A DNA stretch of 64,000 nucleotides from Desulfofundulus kuznetsovii DSM 6115. GTDB lineage: Bacteria > Bacillota > Desulfotomaculia > Desulfotomaculales > Desulfovirgulaceae. The notes below the pieces were generated by a model. It was not told where the DNA came from. It searched no databases and saw only the letters and a program-made list of their open reading frames with translations. Below are positions 16,290-24,202 of the stretch, piece after piece. Within the stretch, counting starts at the first letter, position 1. Every line of letters begins with the position of its first letter. The stretch covers positions 891,001 to 955,000 of the forward strand of contig NC_015573.1 of assembly GCF_000214705.1 (NCBI RefSeq), written 5' to 3'. Made by a program: the position numbers and the translations under genes.

Positions 16290-17779
16290 AAGTGTTGAGA
16301 AAACTGATCAGCTGGGTGCTGATGACGGCGTTGGTTTTAGGAGCCGTCCCATATTGCGGGACGGCTTCAGCATTGCCCGGCGGTGAAGGTGAACAGGTAG
16401 TCAAGCAGGAAGTTATCGTCGGCTACTTTGACATCTGGAAAGGGGACACCTGGCAGGACACTAACCGTGACGGGAGACCGGACATGCCCGGGCAGAAAGG
16501 GAAAACTTACACCAATACCTACTCCGCCGCGGAGAAACTGAAGGACTGGACGCTGACCAGGGTGGAAGTGAAGTACCCCTTCAGCCGGGAAGAATACGAG
16601 GCTGCTGGCGGCAGGCAGTACGGTTATGATGGGAGTTTATGGTACGACCCTGATACGGGGGAACCGAAAATGTCGTGGGATAAATTTAAACGTTGGTATT
16701 TAAAACACCTCCCCCAAAACCTTTCAGCAAAGATAGCCAGCCAGGACCTGGCTGGTGGGAAAGCTGTAGTTAAGTGGACATTGGATCTTGCCCTACTTTC
16801 TAACGCCTTGAACCTCAAAGACCCCGAAAACCGCCGGTACATCGGGTACGAGCCGGATAACTTCGGCGAACTGGTGGAAGGCTGGCGGTGGTACCTCCCG
16901 GCGATCATCACGTGGTACGGTGTGCCCAAGCAACAAACCGACCTGGTGGCGGTCAGCATTGACCCCGGTACGGGGGAAGCCGACCCCGGCGGGAAGTACA
17001 CCGGGAGAGTTACGTTCAGGAACGACTCAAGTATAAAGCTGACCGGGGTACCGGTTGAGGTGCGTTCCAACGGAGCGGCTGTTCTTTCTACAACGGTGGA
17101 CTTTGGGCCTGGCGAGACCAGAACCTTCACCTTTACCTGGACGGCACCCGGATCCGGAGTGGTTGAGCTCAAGGGCGTTATCAACGGGAGCCGCAAAATC
17201 CAAGAGACCCGCTACGACAACAACGAGGTAAAGGTTCTGGTACCGGTTAAAGAAAAACAGACCCCGTCCGGTCCCGGATCCCTCACCTTCCAGGCGGTGA
17301 GCCAGGACAGGAGCATAACCAGGCCGCCGAACACGGCGAAGTGGACGGACTGGGTGACGGCCACGCTAAAACCTCCTGCTCCGAAACCTCCGCGGGGCTG
17401 GCTGGAGTGGTGGAAGATAACCAGCGCCGACCTGACCTACCCGAAGAAGAACCCTGAATTCACTTTTGGCACGCCCTACCCGCCCGTGGGGACCGTGACG
17501 GTTCCCATGAAACCGAACGGCCACGAGGCGAAGGTGGAGTTTCAGGAGGACTGGGGCATGGACGGTGCCAAGATATACTCGATCCTGGAGAGGAAGATGA
17601 TGGCCGAGAATCCGAAGGAATATAAGCTGACGGCCAGGTACACTGTGGAATACAAGTACTGCTGGATAGAGTGCGACGAGGACGGGTGCTGGACGGAGTG
17701 CGCCACGGCGACCACTTCCGGCACGGTTTCCGGCAACCTCCTGGTGAACGGTACAGGCGTTGACAGCAGGGCACAATGA
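16286..17779 (+). CDS. Full-length CARDB secreted protein (copy 2)
   Basis: 497 residues. Signal peptide (KLISWVLMTALVLGAVP). Residues 40-225 are unassigned. A CARDB domain lies at about 228-330 (VTFRNDSSIKLTGVPVEV, then DNNEVKVLVPV), followed by a C-terminal domain with a Cys cluster. TTG 16286 overlaps the upstream stop. The last 217 codons are nearly identical to the fragment at the start of the window. Likely an extracellular partner of the stalk-domain protein. Confidence 0.78.
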   Translation: MKVLRKLISWVLMTALVLGAVPYCGTASALPGGEGEQVVKQEVIVGYFDIWKGDTWQDTNRDGRPDMPGQKGKTYTNTYSAAEKLKDWTLTRVEVKYPFSREEYEAAGGRQYGYDGSLWYDPDTGEPKMSWDKFKRWYLKHLPQNLSAKIASQDLAGGKAVVKWTLDLALLSNALNLKDPENRRYIGYEPDNFGELVEGWRWYLPAIITWYGVPKQQTDLVAVSIDPGTGEADPGGKYTGRVTFRNDSSIKLTGVPVEVRSNGAAVLSTTVDFGPGETRTFTFTWTAPGSGVVELKGVINGSRKIQETRYDNNEVKVLVPVKEKQTPSGPGSLTFQAVSQDRSITRPPNTAKWTDWVTATLKPPAPKPPRGWLEWWKITSADLTYPKKNPEFTFGTPYPPVGTVTVPMKPNGHEAKVEFQEDWGMDGAKIYSILERKMMAENPKEYKLTARYTVEYKYCWIECDEDGCWTECATATTSGTVSGNLLVNGTGVDSRAQ

Positions 17780-17833
17780 GCAGTGCGGGATCTGGCGGCC
17801 CGGGAAAGACAGTTTTCCGGGCCGTTTTCTTTT
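17129..17833 (+). repeat. Direct repeat, copy 2 (pairs with 1-708)
   Basis: Gapless match to 1-651, then continuing similarity through the shared terminator. The differences are scattered and mostly silent, with three amino-acid changes. See copy 1. Confidence 0.9.
17796..17833 (+). terminator. Terminator after CARDB copy 2
   Basis: CGGCCCGG at 17796-17803 pairs with CCGGGCCG at 17817-17824, followed by TTTTCTTTT. It is homologous to the terminator at 668-708. Confidence 0.85.
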
Positions 17834-17902
17834 CCTTAAAAAGGGGGGTGGCTTAGCGCCTTGCGCGTGAGGGTGAACCTGACAGAAAGAGGGGTGGTGC
17901 TT

Positions 17903-19018
17903 TTGAAAATATCGACGAAATTTCTTCTACCCGGCATGAAGCTGGCCAGGCCTGTGTACGGGAAAAATGGAGAGCTCCTGCTGAAGAAAGGGGTGGTGCT
18001 GACTGCCGGCTACGTTATGTCTCTGAGGAGGTGCGGGATCCTTGCGGTCGATGTGGACGGTTTGACTGACTTGAGCGAGGAGCACCGGAACCTCCTGGAA
18101 GATGAGGTCCGGAGCGATGTAATGAACGTGGTCCGCGGGTGGAGCCAGGGTGAAAAACGGAAGGGCTTCGAAAGAGTTGTGGAAACGGTAGAGAGGATTG
18201 TGGACGAAATTCTTTCCGGCAAGGAAGTTATTGGCAATCTTACCGAGATATGTTCCGCTGACATGTACACCTACGCGCACAGCGTGGACGTGTGCGTGCT
18301 CTCGCTTACCGTAGGGGTGAAACTCGGGTACAGCAGGAAAGACCTCCTGCTCCTCGGGATGGGCAGTCTCCTGCATGACCTGGGGAAGTCCAGGGTGCCC
18401 CCGGAAATACTGAACAAACCTGGCAAGCTGACTCCGGGAGAATTCCGGGAAATAAAGAAGCATCCCGTCTACGGCTACAAGATTATCCTGGAATCCCAGG
18501 ACAGGATAGATTCCCGGAGTGCGGCCGTTATACTGAACCACCACGAGAGGTATGACGGTACGGGTTACCCGCGCGGCCTGAAGGGGGAGGAGATTGACGA
18601 GATGTCGGCCATCTGCGCCGTGGCTGACGTTTACAACGCCATCACCACGGACAGGGTGTACAGGAAAGCTTATCCCCCGCATGAGGCATACGAGATGGTC
18701 ATGGCTTCGGGTAACCTGATGTTCAGCGCCAGGGTGGTCGAAGCATTCTTGAAGTGTGTCCTCCCCTACCCGCCGGGTTCGGTGGTCAGACTTTCAAATG
18801 ATTTAATAGGAGTAGTTTCCAGGGTGAAACAGGGTTTTCCGTTCAGGCCGGTGGTCAGGATAGTGAACTCCGGGGAGGAACTGGACCTCTTGCAGGAGAG
18901 CAGCGTGGTGATAACGGGGCTCCTGCGATCCGAAGAACTGCGCGACTTGCTCACGAAGGGGGGTATGTCCGGTGCTGCTGCCGCTTCCTCCTCTGGCCGG
19001 GCTGCAGGAAACAATTAG
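17903..19018 (+). CDS. HD-GYP cyclic-di-GMP phosphodiesterase
   Basis: 371 residues from TTG 17903 (AAGAGGGG upstream); an in-frame extension to 17861 is possible. An N-terminal region typical of HD-GYP proteins (FLLPGMKLARPVYGKNGELL) precedes the HD-GYP domain. HSVDVCVLS, LHDLGKSRVPPEIL, KKHPVYGYKIIL, ILNHHERYDGTGYPRGL and AVADVYNAITTDRVYR give the full metal and GYP motif set. It hydrolyses c-di-GMP to pGpG/GMP. Residues 295-365 form a C-terminal PilZ-like or SH3-like beta region. It overlaps the GGDEF gene by 47 bases, so opposing activities are co-produced. Confidence 0.9.
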   Translation: MKISTKFLLPGMKLARPVYGKNGELLLKKGVVLTAGYVMSLRRCGILAVDVDGLTDLSEEHRNLLEDEVRSDVMNVVRGWSQGEKRKGFERVVETVERIVDEILSGKEVIGNLTEICSADMYTYAHSVDVCVLSLTVGVKLGYSRKDLLLLGMGSLLHDLGKSRVPPEILNKPGKLTPGEFREIKKHPVYGYKIILESQDRIDSRSAAVILNHHERYDGTGYPRGLKGEEIDEMSAICAVADVYNAITTDRVYRKAYPPHEAYEMVMASGNLMFSARVVEAFLKCVLPYPPGSVVRLSNDLIGVVSRVKQGFPFRPVVRIVNSGEELDLLQESSVVITGLLRSEELRDLLTKGGMSGAAAASSSGRAAGNN

Positions 19019-19757
19019 GTTCCTCCTGCCGCGCATTGCAGAGGTAACCGGGGCTGAAGATGTAATAATCTGCCTGAATGCCCCGAACACCGCGGGTAGG
19101 TATACGGTAGGGTACAGGGCAGGGAAGTTTTACGACCCTCACGCGTTTCAGTATACCAGGAGCGGCCTCGTGTTTATACCGCTGAAGATGGGGGACTGGC
19201 TGGCGCTGTACGAGATGAAGAAACCGTTTGACCAGCGGGTTCTGGAACAGTACTGCTCTCAGGCGCTGGAGAACGCCGCCAAGTACGAGAGCGTCCAGCA
19301 GCAGGCCATGGTGGACGTGCTCACGGGGCTCCCGAACAGGGCGGCCCTGTACCGGAAGCTTCAGGAAGAAGTAAAGCGCCTGTGCAGGTTCTGCGTCCTG
19401 TTTGTGGACCTGAACGGTTTCAAGCAGATCAACGATACCTACGGCCATCTAATGGGTGATGATGTGTTAAAGAAGGCCGCAGAGGAAATAAGGAGCGTAT
19501 TGCGGGCTTCAGACTTCCTGGCCCGTTATGGTGGTGACGAATTCGTCGCTGTACTCTCAGAAACCACGAGCGAAAAGGGGGAGTTGGTGGCGTCCAGGAT
19601 AAGAAGCATGGCTGTCAAGGTGGAAGACATAAGCGTATCGGTATCTGTCGGCCTGGCGGTATATCCGGAGGACGGGTTGACGCCTAAAGACCTTATTGGG
19701 CGAGCCGACGGCAGGATGTACATGGACAAGGAAAAAAACAGGGGGGTTACTGGATGA
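18972..19757 (+). CDS. GGDEF diguanylate cyclase with GAF-like sensor
   Basis: 261 residues. The N-terminal 105 residues look GAF-like (VIICLNAPNTAGRY). The GGDEF domain starts at DVLTGLPNRAALYR, and the active site is RYGGDEF near residue 187. RASD five residues before GGDEF is the RxxD inhibitory site, so product inhibition is likely. It makes c-di-GMP from GTP. GTG 18972 has AGGGGGGT upstream. It overlaps the next gene by four bases (ATGA). Confidence 0.9.
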   Translation: MLLPLPPLAGLQETIRFLLPRIAEVTGAEDVIICLNAPNTAGRYTVGYRAGKFYDPHAFQYTRSGLVFIPLKMGDWLALYEMKKPFDQRVLEQYCSQALENAAKYESVQQQAMVDVLTGLPNRAALYRKLQEEVKRLCRFCVLFVDLNGFKQINDTYGHLMGDDVLKKAAEEIRSVLRASDFLARYGGDEFVAVLSETTSEKGELVASRIRSMAVKVEDISVSVSVGLAVYPEDGLTPKDLIGRADGRMYMDKEKNRGVTG

Positions 19758-20251
19758 GAGAAGTGTTTTCCAGGTTTACGGGTATACCAGTTGTTCAAGG
19801 GATCAGCGCAACTACAGTTAGGGGACAGGTGAAGCACTACAATGTACGGGTCAAACTGCACGGTAGAGGGGCGGAAGAAGAATTAAATAAACTCTGGCCT
19901 TTTGGAAACATATCTACCGACGGTGATGGTGTCACAGCGGATTACATTGTAAAACCTGAAGAAGTGGACAATTTTTATTCAAGGCTTTTGAAAGTGTCGC
20001 CCCAGTCTGGGGAGAGGGAAGTAGCAATTGTTTTTCAATTTAGCGGCCCCCTCACTGAAGAACTCAGGTGGCGGGTTGCTAAGTCTGTCCGGTCCAGCGA
20101 TCGACTTATCTGGGGTGATAACAGGGTGGTAATAGTTCTCAGAAACTGCGGAGAAGAAGCTGTTAAAGCCGTCCAGGAACGTATCGGGGCCGTTCTTGCG
20201 GCGAACAACGACGTCTCTTTTTCTGTTCGGGTTAGCATTAGCGGGTCATGA
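19754..20251 (+). CDS. Degenerate GGDEF-like protein
   Basis: 165 residues. The C-terminal half (VRSSDRLIWGDNRVVIVL ... SFSVRVSISG) follows the spacing of the GGDEF half of its neighbour: an RxSD-like site, then WGDNR where GGDEF should be, then the conserved Val-rich strands. The catalytic Glu/Asp signature is lost, so it may bind c-di-GMP or GTP, or regulate its neighbour, rather than act as an enzyme. This is an inference from pattern only. It is translationally coupled to the GGDEF gene. Confidence 0.5.
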   Translation: MREVFSRFTGIPVVQGISATTVRGQVKHYNVRVKLHGRGAEEELNKLWPFGNISTDGDGVTADYIVKPEEVDNFYSRLLKVSPQSGEREVAIVFQFSGPLTEELRWRVAKSVRSSDRLIWGDNRVVIVLRNCGEEAVKAVQERIGAVLAANNDVSFSVRVSISGS

Positions 20252-20297
20252 AGCTACGCCCAAAGCGAGTACTTTCCTGGTTTGGGATAATTCAAAA

Positions 20298-20325
20298 ACA
20301 GCCGGGCTGGAGCCCGGCTGTTTTT
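20298..20325 (+). terminator. Terminator after the c-di-GMP operon
   Basis: ACAGCCGGGCT and AGCCCGGCTGT are perfect arms around a 2-base loop, followed by TTTT. Confidence 0.9.
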
Positions 20326-20342
20326 GTGGGGAGGGGATTGCT

Positions 20343-21683
20343 TTGGTTGGTATCTCATACGCATTTCTGTCGGTTGCGTCTTTACTGTTCTGGAAAATTG
20401 GGTGTACTTCAGGAGCTTGTTCTATATTTTCCTCCTGGGGCCTCCTGGACCGCTCCTGGTGGCTGTGGGGAGCGCTTTACTACTCGGTTGCGGGTATTCT
20501 TTGTCTGGGTCTGCCGAAGAACCGGTTGACAGGAGCTTTTCTGGCTGCTGGAGCGGTATTCCACGCGGGGCTGGTCGGGTACGGTTACGTCGCAACCGGA
20601 TCTGTCTGCCCGGTCTGCTGGAAGTTTGCAGCTATGGGTGTGTTGCTGGCCGTATTTTACCTGATTTCACCGGACAAACAGCCCGGGCGGATGGTTTATG
20701 TATCTGCCGGTCCCGCCCGGGCACTGGCGGTGGTAGTCCTGGCACTGCTGATTGTCAATCCGGGTACGGAGCCGGTTGTTGCCCTGCCCGCGACTGCGGC
20801 AGTGGCAGCGGGTGTGGAAAGTCACTCTGACAGCATTAAAAAAGCCGGGCCGGACCCGGTTGAAAAGGCAGCTTCCTACAAGCTCCGGGTATCCACCCCG
20901 GACGGAGAGGAAACGTACCTGGACCTGCGGGAAAAACCCGCCCTGTTTTTCGCGGCATGGTGCCCGCACTGCCCGGAAGCGCTGAAAGACGCGGCCAGGC
21001 TGTTGCCGGGAAAACGTCCATATCTGATTGTCACTTACTTGCGCGAAGAAGGGGACATCGGAAAAGCGAAAGCAAAGCTGGCTGAAAATGGCCTGACCGG
21101 GGAGCCGTACTACCTGGTCCAGTCTCCACCCGAAGGCGTCCAGGGTGTACCTTCTCTGGTCTGGTGGGACGGTGGTGAAGTAAAGCATGTTGAAGGTGCT
21201 GCATTAATCAAAAAGGAGCTGGGTGTACCAGAACTTCTGGGGTACGCCGAGATCCCGAACCCGCCGGACGGGGGTGGGAAGAACGCGGCATTGGCGGCAG
21301 CACTGATAAACGGCAAGATAATCCAGCCTGGCGAAGTGTACAGCTTCAACCGGGCTGTGGGGCCGCGCACGGTATCCAGGGGTTTTGTGGAAGGGAGGTC
21401 CGTTGTCGAGACGGTTTATGGCCCCAAATTGGTGCCGGACGTAGGCGGTGGCGTCTGCAGGGCCTCTACCGCCCTTTACCTGGCGGTGCTGGACGCGGGT
21501 CTGGAGGTGGTGGAACGTCACGGCCACAGTATGCCCGTGAGCTACGCCGAGCCGGGTAAGGATGCAGCAGTGGCCTGGCCGTACTGGGATTTCCGGTTCA
21601 GGAACACGGCAGGGAAACTTCTGGTAATCAAAACCCGTAGTGATTACGGAAGACTGAGGGTGGAATTATGGGCGTTCCAGTAA
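20343..21683 (+). CDS. VKOR-thioredoxin-VanW fusion protein
   Basis: 446 residues. Residues 1-165 are four or five membrane helices with the VKOR-type cysteine pairs (GCTSGACS near residue 22 and SVCPVCWK near 95). Residues 185-300 form a thioredoxin-like domain with FFAAWCPHCPEAL. Residues 300-446 are a VanW domain (GEVYSFNRAVGPRT, GGGVCRASTALYLAVL, ERHGHSMPVSY). VKOR-Trx fusions make disulfides outside the membrane. VanW is found in surface and antibiotic-resistance loci and its exact role is unclear. TTG 20343 follows GGGGAGGGGA. The three-part fusion is unusual. Confidence 0.8.
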   Translation: MVGISYAFLSVASLLFWKIGCTSGACSIFSSWGLLDRSWWLWGALYYSVAGILCLGLPKNRLTGAFLAAGAVFHAGLVGYGYVATGSVCPVCWKFAAMGVLLAVFYLISPDKQPGRMVYVSAGPARALAVVVLALLIVNPGTEPVVALPATAAVAAGVESHSDSIKKAGPDPVEKAASYKLRVSTPDGEETYLDLREKPALFFAAWCPHCPEALKDAARLLPGKRPYLIVTYLREEGDIGKAKAKLAENGLTGEPYYLVQSPPEGVQGVPSLVWWDGGEVKHVEGAALIKKELGVPELLGYAEIPNPPDGGGKNAALAAALINGKIIQPGEVYSFNRAVGPRTVSRGFVEGRSVVETVYGPKLVPDVGGGVCRASTALYLAVLDAGLEVVERHGHSMPVSYAEPGKDAAVAWPYWDFRFRNTAGKLLVIKTRSDYGRLRVELWAFQ

Positions 21684-21716
21684 CCTGGTGTCCCCGCGTC
21701 GCTTGCTGCTGGGCTG

Positions 21717-21890
21717 GTGCCCCACGGAATACCGGAGTTTTCGGCGCTGTTCCTGGTCTGCGGCGCCGGGATGTCCGGGAGCACTTTTAAGCAGAAGGCT
21801 GTGATGTTCCGGCAGGCGGTGATTCCCCTGCTTGCGGCGGCAGTGATAGAAACATGGGTTACACCGGAAATAATGCGTCTTGTAAGATGA
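21717..21890 (+). pseudogene. SpoIIM C-terminal remnant
   Basis: GTG 21717 begins 57 codons with LVPHGIPEFSALFLVCGAG and PEIMRLVR, which resembles the PHGIfElpA motif and C-terminal end of SpoIIM-family membrane proteins (about 200 residues). The reading frame is the same as that of the VanW fusion and is separated from it only by TAA 21681-21683. No SD is obvious, so it is probably a remnant. It could instead be a read-through tail or a real 57-residue membrane peptide. Confidence 0.45.
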
Positions 21891-21912
21891 CAAATTGCGG
21901 GAGGGATGTCAT

Positions 21913-22176
21913 TTGGAACTGCTGAAGGTATCTTCCAGAACTGACACCAGGAAACTCGGGAAGGCGTTGTATCAAGCGCTCAGGAAAAATGGCGGAGAAG
22001 CCGTCCTCCAGGCCGTTGGTGCCGGGGCGGTCAACCAGGCCGTGAAAGGGGTAGCCGTGGCGCGGGGTCTGGCGGCCCCGGAGGGCGCTGACTTAAAGGC
22101 GGTGCCGGGGTTGGTAAAAGTAGAAATGGACGGAACTGAGAAGACGGCGGTGCGATTCCGCGTGTTTTGGCGGTGA
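21913..22176 (+). CDS. spoVS: Stage V sporulation protein S-like (SpoVS)
   Basis: 87 residues. LELLKVSSRTD followed by AVGAGAVNQAVKGVAVARG is the SpoVS/Alba-like signature, and the length is that of the family. SpoVS is a small nucleic-acid-binding-type protein affecting sporulation and septation. TTG 21913 has GGGAGGGA 6 bases upstream. This copy is divergent from the highly conserved chromosomal SpoVS (long insertion-free but altered C-terminus), so it is probably a paralogue. Confidence 0.8.
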   Translation: MELLKVSSRTDTRKLGKALYQALRKNGGEAVLQAVGAGAVNQAVKGVAVARGLAAPEGADLKAVPGLVKVEMDGTEKTAVRFRVFWR

Positions 22177-22185
22177 TGCTGGTTG

Positions 22186-22223
22186 GCCGGGTGGCCCTTT
22201 CCGGGGTGTCCGGCTTTTCTTTT
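22186..22223 (+). terminator. Probable terminator after spoVS
   Basis: GCCGG...CCGGC arms at 22186-22190 and 22210-22214 with an imperfect inner stem, followed by TTTTCTTTTT. Confidence 0.6.
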
Positions 22224-22250
22224 TAAGTCCACAAAAGGGGGAACGAATTT

Positions 22251-23213
22251 ATGAATGTTTGTTTGCTGTTTGTCATTCACAGTCCCGGTGGGGCGAATTT
22301 CGCCGCCCCGCTGGTCAGAAAACTTGCCACAAGAGACCTGCCCGGAGTGAGGTACGATGTCGCCCTGCTGAGTCCCTGGGCGAGGGAAATTGTCGGTGAA
22401 GGCTTTGACGTAGCCCCGGAACCGGAAGCCGTGATGCGTGCAGTCGAAGAAATAATGCCCGATATAGTGCTCTACGAGACGGGGTCGGTACACCCGGCGA
22501 CACTCGCATCGGTCCCTGCCGCAAGACGGGTGGGCGCGGTCAGCGTGTGCATGCTCGACTGGTTCGGCAACTACGAAAAGCGGTTCAGGGAAATGCCCGA
22601 CCTGATCATGGCTCCTCACCCCCGGGTGGTGGAAGAAATGCGGGAGGCAAGGTTCGATACTTCCGGGGTGGTAGTGCTGGGCAATCCGCATTTCGACCGT
22701 CTAAAGCAATTCCGATACGTACCATCTAACGGACCGAAGAAGAAAATAATATTCTATTCCCAGCCCCTGGAAGTGCACAAACAGAAACCCACGGAAAAGC
22801 AAGCTCTGCTTGCCCTGGTATCGGTGCTGGAGCGGCTGCGGAAGGAAGGCTGGGACTTCGAGCTGGTCCTGCGCCCGCACCCGAGGGAGGATAAGGCGTG
22901 GCTGAAAGAGTGGCTGGAAATCCTTCCTTATGCTTCGTGGAATGAGGGAGGGGAGTCCTTATTGCCGGCGATGGGTGCGAACCTGGTGGTGGGTGTAAAT
23001 TCCACGCCGCTTTACGAAGCATTGTGGCTGGGCGTGCCCACGGTATTCTACCGTGGAGATGTGCTTTTACTGGAAAAAGAAATACGGGAGATTTTAACCG
23101 GGAAGAAGCAGTTCGCTCCCGACCCGTCGGTGGCGGGATTTAACGCTACGGAGAAGTGCTTTTGCTTCCTGGCCGGGCTTGCGGCAGGCATTGCCAGGAA
23201 GAAAGCTGCCTGA
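22251..23213 (+). CDS. GT-B-fold glycosyltransferase-like protein
   Basis: 320 residues. The layout is that of capsule/CDP-glycerol-transferase-like GT-B proteins: N-terminal Rossmann half (MNVCLLFVIHSPGGANFA), a hinge with IIFYSQPLE, LVLRPHPRED near residue 205, and GVNSTPLYEALWLGVPTV near 245. The HPR and N-S-T-x-x-E features suit nucleotide-sugar or polyol-phosphate binding. The substrate is unknown. ATG 22251 has AAAGGGGGA upstream. It is followed by a small zinc-ribbon gene. Confidence 0.6.
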   Translation: MNVCLLFVIHSPGGANFAAPLVRKLATRDLPGVRYDVALLSPWAREIVGEGFDVAPEPEAVMRAVEEIMPDIVLYETGSVHPATLASVPAARRVGAVSVCMLDWFGNYEKRFREMPDLIMAPHPRVVEEMREARFDTSGVVVLGNPHFDRLKQFRYVPSNGPKKKIIFYSQPLEVHKQKPTEKQALLALVSVLERLRKEGWDFELVLRPHPREDKAWLKEWLEILPYASWNEGGESLLPAMGANLVVGVNSTPLYEALWLGVPTVFYRGDVLLLEKEIREILTGKKQFAPDPSVAGFNATEKCFCFLAGLAAGIARKKAA

Positions 23214-23222
23214 CCTGGGGGT

Positions 23223-23429
23223 ATGCAGATGAAGATGGAGCTGCTCAAACGGATTGCCGATTATCTTACCGACTGCAGCAGGAAAAGCAGGGAACATACC
23301 TGTCCTGCCTGTGGCTACATCGCTCTAGTCTACCATTCAGACGGTACCGCGGGGTGTGCTTTGTGCGGCGTCGAGATTCTCGATAAGGATGAAGTGACAA
23401 AGTTGCGGGATAGAGGGAAACTTGCGTAG
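23223..23429 (+). CDS. Small zinc-ribbon protein
   Basis: 68 residues. An N-terminal helix is followed by a CPAC...CALC zinc ribbon (residues 28-51) and a charged tail. It starts 10 bases after the glycosyltransferase-like gene, with GGGGG before ATG 23223. Function unknown. Confidence 0.65.
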   Translation: MQMKMELLKRIADYLTDCSRKSREHTCPACGYIALVYHSDGTAGCALCGVEILDKDEVTKLRDRGKLA

Positions 23430-23453
23430 GTGGGCAGGTAAGTCTTTCTTGAA

Positions 23454-23499
23454 GCCGGGCAATCCTTTCTTTTCCGGGGTGCCCGGTGCTTTTCTTTTT
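23454..23499 (+). terminator. Probable terminator
   Basis: GCCGGGCA at 23454-23461 pairs with TGCCCGGT at 23480-23487, followed by a T-rich tract. Confidence 0.6.
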
Positions 23500-23535
23500 G
23501 TGACAAATTACTGGTCAAGGAAGGTGGTCTCGTAA

Positions 23536-24162
23536 GTGCACGCACTCATTCTCCACCGCCCGGGCCTGCCCGGGTGGCTGTCTGAAATGCTCAAATACCA
23601 GGGGCCGAACAGGCTGGCCATGGAAATGCTGGCCTGGCACGAGACGCTGTATTATCACGCCATCGCCACGGCGGTATACGTCGAAGCGGTGGGTCGTGCG
23701 CTGGGCCTTCTGGAGAAAGAGCTGGAATGGCTCACCCAGGCTGCATTCTTTCATGACTGCGGCAAGATTACCTGGCCTTCAGCGCTGGTAAGTAAAGCCC
23801 GTTTGAGCGACGACGACCGGAAGCTGGTTAACGCCCACCCCATAGCAGGGGAGTATTACCTTCGGGAATACTGGCCTGACGTGCCGGATCCGGTGTGTCG
23901 TGTGGTCAGGGAACATCATGAGAGGCCGGACGGCTCCGGTTATCCGAACGGGCTGAAGGACGGGGATATACACCCGTTGTCGGTGATAGTCGCAGCGGTG
24001 GAAGTCTATACGGCGCTCTTGGAACACCGGCCCTACAGGGACAGGAGCTTTACGAAGGTCGAAGCCCTGGCGGAGCTGGAGAGGCATGGTTTTCCGGAAG
24101 ACGTGGTCCGGGTACTGGCGGGGGTTGGGGAAGTGGTGGTGGGGAAGGTAGTGGGGAAATAG
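23536..24162 (+). CDS. Compact HD-GYP-type phosphohydrolase
   Basis: 208 residues. HETLYYHAIATAVY, FFHDCGKITWPSALV, NAHPIAGEYYL, VVREHHERPDGSGYPNGL and VAAVEVYTALLEHRPYR give the HD-GYP motifs in a single-domain protein. A c-di-GMP phosphodiesterase is the expected activity. Asp in the 'ADVYxA' position is replaced by Glu (VEVYTA), which may change metal use. GTG 23536 has AAGGTGG upstream. It is a stand-alone gene. Confidence 0.8.
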   Translation: MHALILHRPGLPGWLSEMLKYQGPNRLAMEMLAWHETLYYHAIATAVYVEAVGRALGLLEKELEWLTQAAFFHDCGKITWPSALVSKARLSDDDRKLVNAHPIAGEYYLREYWPDVPDPVCRVVREHHERPDGSGYPNGLKDGDIHPLSVIVAAVEVYTALLEHRPYRDRSFTKVEALAELERHGFPEDVVRVLAGVGEVVVGKVVGK

Positions 24163-24202
24163 ATAACACTGTTGATGTTAATGTTAAAGGAGGATGAATA
24201 TT

